The notes: generated from the sequence alone by a model not told the origin. 7,238 nucleotides of DNA from Gemmatimonadota bacterium (GCA_026706505.1 JAPOYQ010000211.1:1-7238); one strand, 5' to 3'; positions 1 through 6,497 are shown, counted from the stretch's first letter. Translations and numbers: made by a program.

Positions 1-84
1 TCCGCAACTATGACGGAACAAAGTATGGCAGTGGTTTTTTTAATTCTCGTGATTCTTTACAAGAGGTTGTTGCGGAGAACTTAA
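1..84 (+). CDS. 3' end of a membrane-protein gene (partial, runs off the left edge)
   Basis: The first frame is open from base 1 to a TAA at 82-84 and encodes 27 residues. They end in a hydrophobic run (AVVFLILVILY) followed at once by a basic tail (KRLLRRT). This looks like the last transmembrane helix of an integral membrane protein with its C-terminus on the cytoplasmic side by the positive-inside rule. An internal ATG at 10-12 could also make it a tiny single-helix protein, but no ribosome binding site is visible before it. The stretch is clearly more AT-rich than the rest of the window. I cannot assign a family from so few residues; a chance open frame is the main alternative. Confidence 0.45.
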   Translation, partial: SATMTEQSMAVVFLILVILYKRLLRRT

Positions 85-201
85 TTTGACGAGAGAACGT
101 CACTCTTCCCATAGCGCGATGTCCGCTGCCGCGCACTCGCGCCTCCAATCCAACCTTAGCTTCACCACAAACTTTGATAACCCACGATGATCGGAGAGTA
201 A
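85..201 (+). promoter_or_regulatory. Leader region of the phosphoesterase gene with a weak promoter candidate
   Basis: No convincing gene lies here. TTGACG at 86-91 resembles a -35 box. About 18 bases further on, CATAGC at 110-115 is only a poor -10 match, so the promoter call is weak. TGACG (87-91) and CGTCA (98-102) form an inverted repeat with a 6-base spacer that overlaps the candidate -35 box, which would suit a regulator site or a small hairpin. GGAG at 193-196, five bases before the ATG at 202, is a good Shine-Dalgarno sequence and fixes the start of the following gene. Confidence 0.3.
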
Positions 202-1605
202 ATGAAACGTACATCAAGAGCGTCTTTCCGTCCGAAGACTTGGCAATCGTCCCTCCACGTAGTGTTGGCCCTGCTCTGCCTGCGAGCTGCCCCCGCAGTC
301 TCCGCCATCGATACCCTCGTCGTCCTGCACACCAACGACTTTCACGGATACATCTCGCCCGACGGCGACCGAGCCGCCGGACTGGCCCGCATTGCCACGT
401 ACTTCGACCACGAACGCGCCCGCTCCTCAAAGGTGCTGGCCCTCGATGCTGGCGACTGCGTATCCGGCACGCCCGTCTCAATCCTCTTTCAAGGGCGACC
501 GATTTTTGAGGCAATGACAGCCGTCGGCTACGACGCCGTCACGCTCGGCAACCACGAGTTTGACTATGGCTGGCGCGAGATCCTCGCCTACCGCGATATC
601 GCCGACTTTCCCCTGCTGAGCGCGAATGCGCGCAGCCCTGCCGGCGAACTAATCGCCGACGCGCCCTTCACGACGCTGATCTTAGAGGATCTGCACGTCG
701 GCATCGTCGGCGTCACAACGGAGAAAACCAGAGACATTACCACGACGCGAGGCAACGAAGGAGTGACTTTCGACGGAGAAATCGCATCCGTCCGTGCGGC
801 CGTTGACTCGATCAAATCCCACGTCGATATCGTCATCCTCCTGTCCCACGCCGGCCACGTTGCTGACAGTACTTTGGCCGAATCGGTGGACGACATCGAC
901 CTCATTGTCAGCGGTCACAACCACACGGTCCTCAGTCCTCCTCAGATCGTGAGAGGCACCCCGATCGTCCGCGCCGGTGCTTATACATCGCACGTCGGCC
1001 ACGTCCAACTGCTCTATGACCATGATGCGGGAGAAGTGACAAAAGTCGAGGGGTTTGTCGTGCCCGCCGCTGACGATCAACTTCAACAGCCGGACCCCAA
1101 GATAGCTGCCATCGTAGCAAAATGGGAAGATCGCGTCTCCCAATTGGTCGACGTCACCATCGGACACACTGAGCGAGACTGGAGTAAGGAGGAGATGTAC
1201 ATGCTCGTAGAGCACATCTTGGCGACCCAGTCCAGCTCGGACATTGGCTTCTACAACAAAGGAGGCGTGCGGAATCGCTTGTATCAGGGCAACATTACGG
1301 CCCGTCACATCTGGAACATCCATCCCTTCGGCAATCAACTCGCCATCGTGCAGATTCGCGGGAAGGATATCGGCGGCGAACTGTCGGAGCGGCTAACCAC
1401 TGCGGGCACGGCGATTAATCCCGATCATCTCTATACAGTGGCGACGAGCTCCTTCGTCGTCGAGCCACCTCGGCGCGAGTCATTTATCGGGACTGCCAAG
1501 TCGGTGTGGCTCGAAGAGGATCTGATCCGCGACGTAGTTATCAACTACATCAAAGAGGGCGGTCCCATCGACGCGCTGTTGACGCCGACTACAACGGAGG
1601 AGTGA
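202..1605 (+). CDS. Exported 5'-nucleotidase-family metallophosphoesterase (UshA/CpdB-like)
   Basis: Complete 467-residue protein that probably hydrolyses phosphomonoesters, perhaps nucleotides or their cyclic forms, outside the cytoplasm. The N-terminus is a signal peptide: basic residues at 2-12, hydrophobic core near 20-28, likely cleavage after AVSA (35). The dimetal phosphoesterase motifs follow in the family order: HTNDFHG (43-49), DAGDCVSGTP (82-91), GNHEFDYG (116-123), LSHAGH (214-219) and GHNH (238-241). These supply the usual Asp, His and Asn ligands. A 5_nucleotid_C-type domain covers roughly 315-445, with NKGGVR (352-357), HPFGNQL (374-380) and YTVATSSF (411-418). The GGDGY-type motif expected after the last one is replaced by a Pro/Arg-rich stretch, so the substrate may not be a standard nucleotide. 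It is shorter than UshA (about 550 residues). ATG with GGAG five bases upstream supports the start. The gene stands alone on this strand, convergent with the operon to its right. Family assignment is firm; substrate is unknown. Confidence 0.9.
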   Translation: MKRTSRASFRPKTWQSSLHVVLALLCLRAAPAVSAIDTLVVLHTNDFHGYISPDGDRAAGLARIATYFDHERARSSKVLALDAGDCVSGTPVSILFQGRPIFEAMTAVGYDAVTLGNHEFDYGWREILAYRDIADFPLLSANARSPAGELIADAPFTTLILEDLHVGIVGVTTEKTRDITTTRGNEGVTFDGEIASVRAAVDSIKSHVDIVILLSHAGHVADSTLAESVDDIDLIVSGHNHTVLSPPQIVRGTPIVRAGAYTSHVGHVQLLYDHDAGEVTKVEGFVVPAADDQLQQPDPKIAAIVAKWEDRVSQLVDVTIGHTERDWSKEEMYMLVEHILATQSSSDIGFYNKGGVRNRLYQGNITARHIWNIHPFGNQLAIVQIRGKDIGGELSERLTTAGTAINPDHLYTVATSSFVVEPPRRESFIGTAKSVWLEEDLIRDVVINYIKEGGPIDALLTPTTTEE

Positions 1606-1617
1606 TCCAAGAAAGGC

Positions 1618-2511
1618 TCACCCTCCGACCAACCCCTGGTGGGCGTAGTGCCAATCTTCCAAGTGATTGAGCAGCACCCCTGAAGTCCACGTCGGAGGAC
1701 GCTGCAAGGTGGCGTGGATCTCGGCCTGTTTGGCGGCGATATGCTCGCGCTTGAGCAGGCGCTGATTGAAGGCCGCCACCGCTTCTTCCTCGATAGTACC
1801 TTCCTGCCGCACCCAGTCCTCAAATGCGAGATAGGTCGGCATCTCCTCGCGGAGAAACGCCAGGGCTGCGTCCTGATCCACCTGCAAGGTCTGCAAGCAG
1901 CGCTGGTCGAGGCTGCCCTCGGCGCAATCGGGGTAGTCGAGATGCAGCCAGCCCCTGGCGCGCAGGCAGGTCTTGAGCCACGTGCGCGGCAGTTGACAGA
2001 TGCCCAACGGGCCTCGGTCGATGCTGCTGAGGGTAGGAGCCACAGGCCCAGACAGGCCCGGGGCATCGAGGGTGAGGACGCGAGCAAAGACGCGGCGATG
2101 GAAAAGGTGCCAGTCCTGTAGGCAGTTGAGCAGTACGGCCGACACCTCGGTCGTCTCCTCCAACGACCAGCCTATATCCCCATAGGTCTCGTCGATTTTG
2201 TCCGGCCTATAGTGGGTGCGCGGCACCAAGGACTTGTTCCAGCGCGCGATGCGATTGGGCTCGTACGTGCCTTCGGCGGTCACCCACTCCTCAAATTCTA
2301 GGTAGTTAGGCCGCTGGTCCCACAAAAAACGCAAGGCACTGTCTTGGTCGAGGCGCAGCACCTCTAGCACGTATTTATCGAGACCGCCGCTGCAAAAGGG
2401 ATAGTCCTCGTCGAGCTGCCCGGCTTGGTGCAGGAGGTTTTTCCACCACAGACGCGGTAGCTGAGCCACGCCTAGCGGCCCTTGGCAGAGAGTGCTGACC
2501 AATGGAATCAC
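1618..2511 (-). CDS. Tandem-duplicated DUF5069-like protein of unknown function
   Basis: Complete 297-residue soluble-looking protein with no signal peptide or membrane segment. It consists of two homologous halves, about residues 6-138 and 162-291. Both contain GPLG(V/I)xQLPRxW near the start, then a DYPxC block, LDQDxAL or VDQDxAL followed by FL, PxYLxFExWVxxEGT, and a closing VLLNxLxDWHxxH. The LPR...K, DYP and late E-W pattern resembles DUF5069, a small domain of unknown function; I make this link from memory of the family and hold it at moderate confidence. The start is GTG at 2511, supported by AGGAG (2522-2518 on this strand) six bases away. The stop of the aldo/keto reductase gene overlaps the lead-in to that site, so translation is probably coupled. 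It is the last gene of the operon and ends 12 bases from the oppositely directed phosphoesterase gene. No catalytic residues can be named; conserved His, Asp and Trp in both halves could be functional or structural. Confidence 0.8.
   Translation of the reverse strand: MIPLVSTLCQGPLGVAQLPRLWWKNLLHQAGQLDEDYPFCSGGLDKYVLEVLRLDQDSALRFLWDQRPNYLEFEEWVTAEGTYEPNRIARWNKSLVPRTHYRPDKIDETYGDIGWSLEETTEVSAVLLNCLQDWHLFHRRVFARVLTLDAPGLSGPVAPTLSSIDRGPLGICQLPRTWLKTCLRARGWLHLDYPDCAEGSLDQRCLQTLQVDQDAALAFLREEMPTYLAFEDWVRQEGTIEEEAVAAFNQRLLKREHIAAKQAEIHATLQRPPTWTSGVLLNHLEDWHYAHQGLVGG
1639..2496 (-). repeat. Internal duplication: two homologous protein repeats within one gene
   Basis: Repeat 1 lies at about 2098-2496 (residues 6-138) and repeat 2 at about 1639-2028 (residues 162-291), with a linker of about 23 residues. 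The two copies align along nearly their whole length with one small gap and share long identical blocks such as QLPR, LLN and DWH. The DNA copies are visibly diverged, so the duplication is old and not an assembly artefact. Confidence 0.8.
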
Positions 2512-2517
2512 AACTTG

Positions 2518-2526
2518 CTCCTTTCA
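2518..2526 (-). promoter_or_regulatory. Shine-Dalgarno fused to the upstream stop codon (decides a GTG start)
   Basis: On the - strand the sequence reads TGAAAGGAG, where TGA (2526-2524) is the stop of the aldo/keto reductase gene and AGGAG (2522-2518) is the ribosome binding site for the next gene, six bases before its GTG at 2511. This supports the unusual start codon and suggests that terminating ribosomes re-initiate. Confidence 0.7.
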
Positions 2527-3378
2527 GGTAGCTGCCAACTCAAACAGCGGTGTATTCTCCTCGGCGCGGACCCGCAAGTCCTCCACTTCAGCATCCGTGA
2601 GCGGCGCGAGGCGGCTAGCCATGTCTAGGGCCATTTCAAAGAGGGGGACTTCACCGGGCGGCAGGGCGGCAGTGATGGGCTGCGATAGGGCAAAGCGCAG
2701 GGCTAACTCGGCTAGCTCCGGCTCGTCAATGGGATCGTACCAGCATTTGGCATAGCGTTTGGGTGTCCCTTGGGGTAGGAGCGAGCGAGCCATGGCTTTG
2801 AGGGCTAGACAGGCGGTGCCGCGCTCCTGTGCCTTAGCCACAACTTGGGGGCCGAAATCGGCTTGGAAGTAATTGACCCAATTGACGGGAAAGAGCACCG
2901 AGTCGAATGGAAAATAGTCCAGCAGTTGCAAGGCAATCTCAGCCGAGTGGGCTGAAAAACCTATATGGCGCACCAAGCCTTGATCGCGGGCTTCCACGAA
3001 CGCCGCCAAGGCTCCGTCGGGGCCAGTAGCCACAGCAAAATCCTCATCCGTAGTCATGGCGTGCAATTGGTACAGGTCGAAGTGGTCGGTGCGCATGGTC
3101 TTGAGCGATTGGCGCAACTCAGCGGCGGCACCAGCCCGCGTGCGCTGGGTCGTCTTGCAGGCCAAGAATACATCGCTGCGATACGGTTCCAAAGCCGGTC
3201 CTAGACGCTCCTCAGCGTTGCCGTAGGACGGAGCCACGTCAAAGTAATTGACGCCGCGCTCGACGGCCCGTCCCACCAAGCGGGCGGCCTCTTCCGCTTC
3301 CACTTGGCTGACGATGATGCCGCCAAAGCCGATTACAGAGAGATGTTCACCAGTAGTGCCGTAGGGACGTCGCTGCAT
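2524..3378 (-). CDS. Aldo/keto reductase family oxidoreductase
   Basis: Complete 284-residue cytoplasmic protein of the aldo/keto reductase (TIM-barrel, NAD(P)H-dependent) superfamily. It would interconvert an aldehyde or ketone and an alcohol. The catalytic tetrad can be placed by motif: Asp47 in NYFDVAPSYG, Tyr52, Lys75 in ACKT, and His106 in YQLHAM. The N-terminal strand is of the usual type (YGTTGEHLSVIGFGG), and GVNYFDVAPSYGNAEERLG (42-60) is the classic signature. The C-terminal part is shorter than in many members (typically 280-330 residues). Instead of an obvious GxSxxxQL cofactor loop it has ITAALPPGEVPLFEMAL, a form I associate with a bacterial subgroup of unknown substrate. Start: ATG with AGGAG (3390-3386) seven bases upstream. 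In this operon it may supply the sugar or aldehyde redox step, alone or together with the Gfo/Idh/MocA enzyme. Family secure, substrate unknown. Confidence 0.9.
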   Translation of the reverse strand: MQRRPYGTTGEHLSVIGFGGIIVSQVEAEEAARLVGRAVERGVNYFDVAPSYGNAEERLGPALEPYRSDVFLACKTTQRTRAGAAAELRQSLKTMRTDHFDLYQLHAMTTDEDFAVATGPDGALAAFVEARDQGLVRHIGFSAHSAEIALQLLDYFPFDSVLFPVNWVNYFQADFGPQVVAKAQERGTACLALKAMARSLLPQGTPKRYAKCWYDPIDEPELAELALRFALSQPITAALPPGEVPLFEMALDMASRLAPLTDAEVEDLRVRAEENTPLFELAAT

Positions 3379-3426
3379 GGATGTTCTCCTATTTTTCAGT
3401 GAAACAGATGCGTTATTGTCGGCAAC
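3379..3426 (-). other. 48-base intergenic spacer in the operon
   Basis: This is the longest gap between genes of the - strand cluster. It carries the AGGAG ribosome binding site of the aldo/keto reductase gene (3390-3386) and is locally AT-rich. I see no stable hairpin with a T-run, so readthrough from the upstream gene is likely. A weak internal promoter cannot be excluded. Confidence 0.4.
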
Positions 3427-4575
3427 CTACTCAAACGCCGTATCGCCGCGCTTGTGCCCTTCAATGTAATCCCAATCCATCTCCACGCCCAAACCCGGCC
3501 CTTGCGGTACGGGCACGTGGCCTTGGGCATCGACGTTTTCCAGTTCGTCGGTGAATTCGGGAGGATAGACGGGCGGCTTGGTGTTTTTGACTAGGGGATG
3601 GAGCAGCCCCAATTCGTAGTAGTTGGTGTTGCGGATGGCGGCAATGCAGTGGCGGTGCGCCAAGCCGCCGCCGTGGAACTCGCAGTCGAGACCAAAGCCC
3701 TCGGCCGCGTGGGCGACCTTCATCGCGCCCGTGATGCCGCCGTCCTCAAACGTGCCGACGCGGACGAAATCCGTGCCACCGTGGGCGATGAAGTCCACGT
3801 GCTGTTCAAGACCAAAGATGTGCTCGGTCTGCAAAAGCGGCGTCTTGAGCAATTCGCGCAACGTCGTGGGGGCAAAAATCGACACGCCGCCGTCCTTATA
3901 GGGATCCTCCAGCCAGAAGTAGCCCGCCTCGTCGCAGGCGCGGCCCACGCGCAGGGCGTCGGCCCACGTCTCGTATTCACAGGCCGGGTCGATCATCAGA
4001 TCCATCCGGTCGCCCACGCGCTCGCCAACTGCGAGCACATTGGCCACCTCGCGGGCAATGGGCGCGTTGCCCCAGCCGTGAATCTTGAACGCGGGATAGC
4101 CGATCTCCGCGCACTGCTCGGCAAAGTCGGCAAAAGCCTCCGGCGTGCTCAGGCCGCCGTTTTCGTCGCCGTGATAGGTCGAAGCATAGGCGGGGATGGT
4201 CTTCCTCCAGCCGCCCAAAAGCTGCCAGATAGGCGCGTCGTACACCTTGCCAGCAAAATCCCACAGCGCCACGTCAACGGCACAGATGTCGGTGCGGGCA
4301 GAGTGGCGCAGACCGCGCTTGATATCGTTGTAAATCCGCTCGCGGGCAAACGGATTCCGACCGAGCAGGTAACGAGCGACGTTTTCGGGCACTGGAGGGC
4401 CGAGGCATTCGCCAGTGATGCCAATGCTGGTGTGGATGCGCACCACGCAGGGCGTCATCGACAGCGTCGCACCCTGCTGGTAAACCTGATTAAAACCATT
4501 GTAGTCGGTGCCCATGTTTTCGATCTGATGGGCGAAATAAATATTTTCGATCTTGGTGATTTTGGGGTCAGCCAT
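3427..4575 (-). CDS. Mandelate racemase/muconate lactonizing family enzyme (enolase superfamily), probable sugar-acid dehydratase
   Basis: Complete 382-residue cytoplasmic enzyme with an N-terminal capping domain (about 1-125) and a beta/alpha barrel. It probably abstracts a proton next to a carboxylate with Mg2+ bound, as in acid-sugar dehydratases. Visible residues: FKIHGW with Lys164 and His166 at the KxK position, metal ligands Asp196 (MIDPACEY), Glu223 (WLEDPY) and Glu251 (QTEHIF), the GGIT turn (279-282), and His301 in CEFHGGG. Two departures stand out: the second Lys of KxK is His, and Gly274 occupies the place where the Asp partner of the catalytic His is normally found. The frame is open further up to a TTG at 4593, but ATG at 4575 has AGGAG (4584-4580) four bases upstream, so I use it. 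The gene follows the amidohydrolase by 10 bases, which suggests sequential steps. A racemase or epimerase activity is an alternative; substrate unknown. Confidence 0.9.
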   Translation of the reverse strand: MADPKITKIENIYFAHQIENMGTDYNGFNQVYQQGATLSMTPCVVRIHTSIGITGECLGPPVPENVARYLLGRNPFARERIYNDIKRGLRHSARTDICAVDVALWDFAGKVYDAPIWQLLGGWRKTIPAYASTYHGDENGGLSTPEAFADFAEQCAEIGYPAFKIHGWGNAPIAREVANVLAVGERVGDRMDLMIDPACEYETWADALRVGRACDEAGYFWLEDPYKDGGVSIFAPTTLRELLKTPLLQTEHIFGLEQHVDFIAHGGTDFVRVGTFEDGGITGAMKVAHAAEGFGLDCEFHGGGLAHRHCIAAIRNTNYYELGLLHPLVKNTKPPVYPPEFTDELENVDAQGHVPVPQGPGLGVEMDWDYIEGHKRGDTAFE

Positions 4576-4579
4576 GGGG

Positions 4580-4588
4580 CTCCTCTCA
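4580..4588 (-). promoter_or_regulatory. Shine-Dalgarno fused to the upstream stop codon (decides the start)
   Basis: TGAGAGGAG on the - strand combines the amidohydrolase stop TGA (4588-4586) with the AGGAG (4584-4580) that serves the ATG at 4575. It excludes the longer TTG-started reading and implies translational coupling, the same design as at the junction near 2518-2526. Confidence 0.7.
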
Positions 4589-5425
4589 GGCAAAAACCGT
4601 CAGACGGGCGGGATTGGCGGGATTGACGGCCCACAGTTCCGCTGGGTCGTAAACGCGCACGGCCTTCGGAGGGTGAGCCGGTAGTGTCCACTCTGGGTTG
4701 AAGCGCTCGATTAGCGCGGCGAGATTCTTGTAGGCGATGCGGTCCTTGAGATCGTCGTCGACTGGGGCTTCTTCAATGACCTTCTGCAATATCCTATAGT
4801 CGTAATAGGGCAAGTCGGCCCCAAAAATCAGCCGCTCGCGTCCCACCTTGTCGGCCAACGACGCGAAATCCCACTCAGAGCCCGGCCCATCCGGGTACTG
4901 AACGACCTCGAAAAACACATTGTCGTACTTGGCCAGATGCTCGGCGGCCCAAGTGCTGGCGTGGGCAATGAACGTGCAGTGCGGGAACATCGCGGCAATG
5001 CGGTCGATGAGCGGGTTGTGGATATGCGGGGTGACGAAGCCCGCGAGGGAGGCCGCGGCCTCGACGAAGGGGATGCACCACTCGGCGATAGGCGGATGGC
5101 CGACGATGCCGACCAAACCCAACTCGCTCATGGCCTTTTCGGCCTCTTCAATGCCCAGCTTGCCAAAGCGCTCCTCAATCAAGGCCAAGCCAATAGGAAA
5201 GACGCCGGGAAAATCGCGGCAGGCGCGGGCAATGACCTCGTTCTGATGGCGAATATCCACGATGCCGCGGGCAATCGGACTGCCGACGGCCGTGGGCATG
5301 GAGATCGCGGCGTGGATGTGGGTCTCGGCGAAGCGCGTGAGGCACATGGCGGTGTTTTGGCCGACCGGCGGCACGCGGTCGATGGTGCGGCCGATGTGGT
5401 TGTGGCAGTCGATATAGGGACGCAT
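4586..5425 (-). CDS. Family-2 amidohydrolase (metal-dependent hydrolase), possible lactonase
   Basis: Complete 279-residue cytoplasmic TIM-barrel enzyme of the Amidohydro_2 type. The first metal motif DCHNH (Asp6, His8, His10) sits at the very N-terminus as usual. His110 (GIVGHPP), His134/His136 (VTPHIHNP), His155 (FIAHAS) and Asp204 (FGADLPYYD) are placed like the remaining metal and catalytic positions. Known members include sugar lactonases (L-fucono- and L-rhamnono-lactonase type) and non-oxidative decarboxylases. Lying between a dehydrogenase and a dehydratase-like gene favours a lactonase here, by inference. A 25-30 residue tail after the last barrel segment (about 250-279) is unusual and unexplained. 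Start: ATG at 5425 directly abuts the TGA of the preceding gene (TGAATG), with GGAG (5435-5432) six bases before it inside that gene. Family firm, reaction uncertain. Confidence 0.88.
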   Translation of the reverse strand: MRPYIDCHNHIGRTIDRVPPVGQNTAMCLTRFAETHIHAAISMPTAVGSPIARGIVDIRHQNEVIARACRDFPGVFPIGLALIEERFGKLGIEEAEKAMSELGLVGIVGHPPIAEWCIPFVEAAASLAGFVTPHIHNPLIDRIAAMFPHCTFIAHASTWAAEHLAKYDNVFFEVVQYPDGPGSEWDFASLADKVGRERLIFGADLPYYDYRILQKVIEEAPVDDDLKDRIAYKNLAALIERFNPEWTLPAHPPKAVRVYDPAELWAVNPANPARLTVFA

Positions 5426-6472
5426 TCAAAGCTCCGTCAGGTCGATGGCGCGGCGCGCTTGAGTGGCACGACGCGCCGCCTCGATAATGCTGAGGTTGTG
5501 ATAGGCCCGCGCGCCGGTGATCGGCGGCGGATCCCCTGCGACTAGGGCAGCAAACGTAGCGGTGAGATAGCCAGCGTGGCCGGTGACATTGCGCTCCGTG
5601 ACGTCGAGCGGAATCTCGGACCAACTACCCGTCTCCCGCGAGAAGCGATGCAACGCCCGGCCGCGACCAACGACGCGCAGGCAGTCGCCGCGAGTGTGCA
5701 CTTCGCAGAGATTGCCTAGCTCGCCGGCCCCACCGCCGACCATGCCCCACGAGGTCGAGACCGTAGAGATGGCTCCATTCTCGTGTTCGAGGAGCAAGAG
5801 CGCCATATCGTCGACGTCGATATCGAAAAACCGCGTCTGCACTCGCGCCTCGACGTAGCGCACCGGCGAGCACATCAAGGTTTCGAGTGAATAGATCTCG
5901 TGGTACCCCGTATCGCCGATGCAGCCGCCGCCCGCCGCTTTGGAGGCCCGCCAGATTCGGGCCGGGCTGGCGCGGTGATGGGCCTCGGTCATGGGGAAGA
6001 TCGATTTGGCGCGGCCGACTTGCGGTTCGGGCAGCTCGCCCTCGTGCAAGAGCGCAATGGCGTGGAGAGTACCGGGGGTAAAAACGGCGTTGTGGACAAC
6101 TGTATAAATGACGTTGTGGCGCGCGACAGCGTCTAGCACGGCCGCGGCTTCCTCCAGCGAGGTAGCCATCGGCTTTTCGCTGATGACGGCACAGCCAGCC
6201 TCAGCCGCGGCAATGACTTGCTCGGCGTGGAGGTGGTGCGGCGTGGCAATGAGGACGGCGTCGAGGGCAGCTTGGGCCAGCATATCGCGGTAGTCGGCGT
6301 AGCGCTGGGCGGGCGGGACGTCGGTCGTCGCACCGACTTTAGCTAGGTTATCATCGTCTGGATCAGCCAGCGCGGCAATGCGTACCGTATCGAGCTCGCA
6401 CAACGTCGGCAGGTGCTGCAGTTGGACGATGCCGCCGCAGCCGATTAGTCCGAGGCGAATAGGGGTTTGCAT
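5426..6472 (-). CDS. Gfo/Idh/MocA family NAD(P)-dependent oxidoreductase
   Basis: Complete 348-residue cytoplasmic dehydrogenase. The N-terminal Rossmann domain (about 1-125) carries GLIGCGGI (8-15), an Asp at the end of the second strand (LADP, Asp37) that tends to favour NAD over NADP, ATPHHLHAE (76-84) and the hallmark EKP (99-101). The C-terminal alpha/beta domain has GGGCIGDTGYHEI (181-193), with Asp187 and His191 in the catalytic position of GDxxxH-type members. Family members oxidise or reduce hydroxyl groups on sugars, inositols and related compounds. The ATG at 6472 has no clear Shine-Dalgarno sequence; a palindrome ends seven bases upstream. It is followed without a gap by the amidohydrolase gene, so the two products probably act in sequence. 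Substrate is not readable; a scyllo- or myo-inositol role is possible but nothing specific supports it. Confidence 0.92.
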   Translation of the reverse strand: MQTPIRLGLIGCGGIVQLQHLPTLCELDTVRIAALADPDDDNLAKVGATTDVPPAQRYADYRDMLAQAALDAVLIATPHHLHAEQVIAAAEAGCAVISEKPMATSLEEAAAVLDAVARHNVIYTVVHNAVFTPGTLHAIALLHEGELPEPQVGRAKSIFPMTEAHHRASPARIWRASKAAGGGCIGDTGYHEIYSLETLMCSPVRYVEARVQTRFFDIDVDDMALLLLEHENGAISTVSTSWGMVGGGAGELGNLCEVHTRGDCLRVVGRGRALHRFSRETGSWSEIPLDVTERNVTGHAGYLTATFAALVAGDPPPITGARAYHNLSIIEAARRATQARRAIDLTEL

Positions 6473-6479
6473 AGGCTTA

Positions 6480-6497
6480 GGCGACCGGCCGGTCGCC
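6480..6497. promoter_or_regulatory. Perfect 18-base palindrome before the oxidoreductase start
   Basis: GGCGACCGGCCGGTCGCC equals its own reverse complement. In - strand RNA it could fold as a 7-bp stem with a GGCC loop. It lies in the 33-base gap between the HEAT gene stop (6508-6506) and the ATG at 6472. It has no T-run after it, so it is not a typical intrinsic terminator. It could be an operator, an mRNA processing or stability hairpin, or a translation control element. Confidence 0.5.

Noticed and set aside
202..306. Lipoprotein signal (Cys26 in LALLC) in the phosphoesterase
   Set aside because: The residue before the Cys is Leu, which does not fit the lipobox, whereas AVSA at 32-35 is a normal signal peptidase I site.
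682..1338. - strand open frame of 218 codons inside the phosphoesterase gene
   Set aside because: The opposite strand encodes an unmistakable metallophosphoesterase; the antisense translation shows no recognisable motif and no ribosome binding site.
3427..4575. Naming the enzyme L-fuconate or galactarate dehydratase
   Set aside because: The KxH and missing dyad Asp differ from those enzymes, and nothing in the window identifies the substrate.
4576..4593. TTG start giving six extra residues to the enolase-superfamily protein
   Set aside because: The TTG lies upstream of the AGGAG that fits the ATG at 4575, and it would overlap the end of the amidohydrolase gene.
3598..4626. Long + strand open frame (342 codons) opposite the enolase-superfamily gene
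   Set aside because: It is antisense to a gene with clear motifs and conserved active-site residues, its translation is rich in Ala/Val/Arg without domain features, and such mirror frames are expected in GC-rich coding DNA.
4937..5545. + strand open frame of 202 codons across the amidohydrolase/oxidoreductase junction
   Set aside because: It spans two well-supported genes on the other strand and translates into a Gly/Ala/Arg-rich sequence with no family features.
6480..6497. Intrinsic terminator at the palindrome
   Set aside because: There is no T-run after the stem on either strand, and the next gene starts seven bases later in the same direction.
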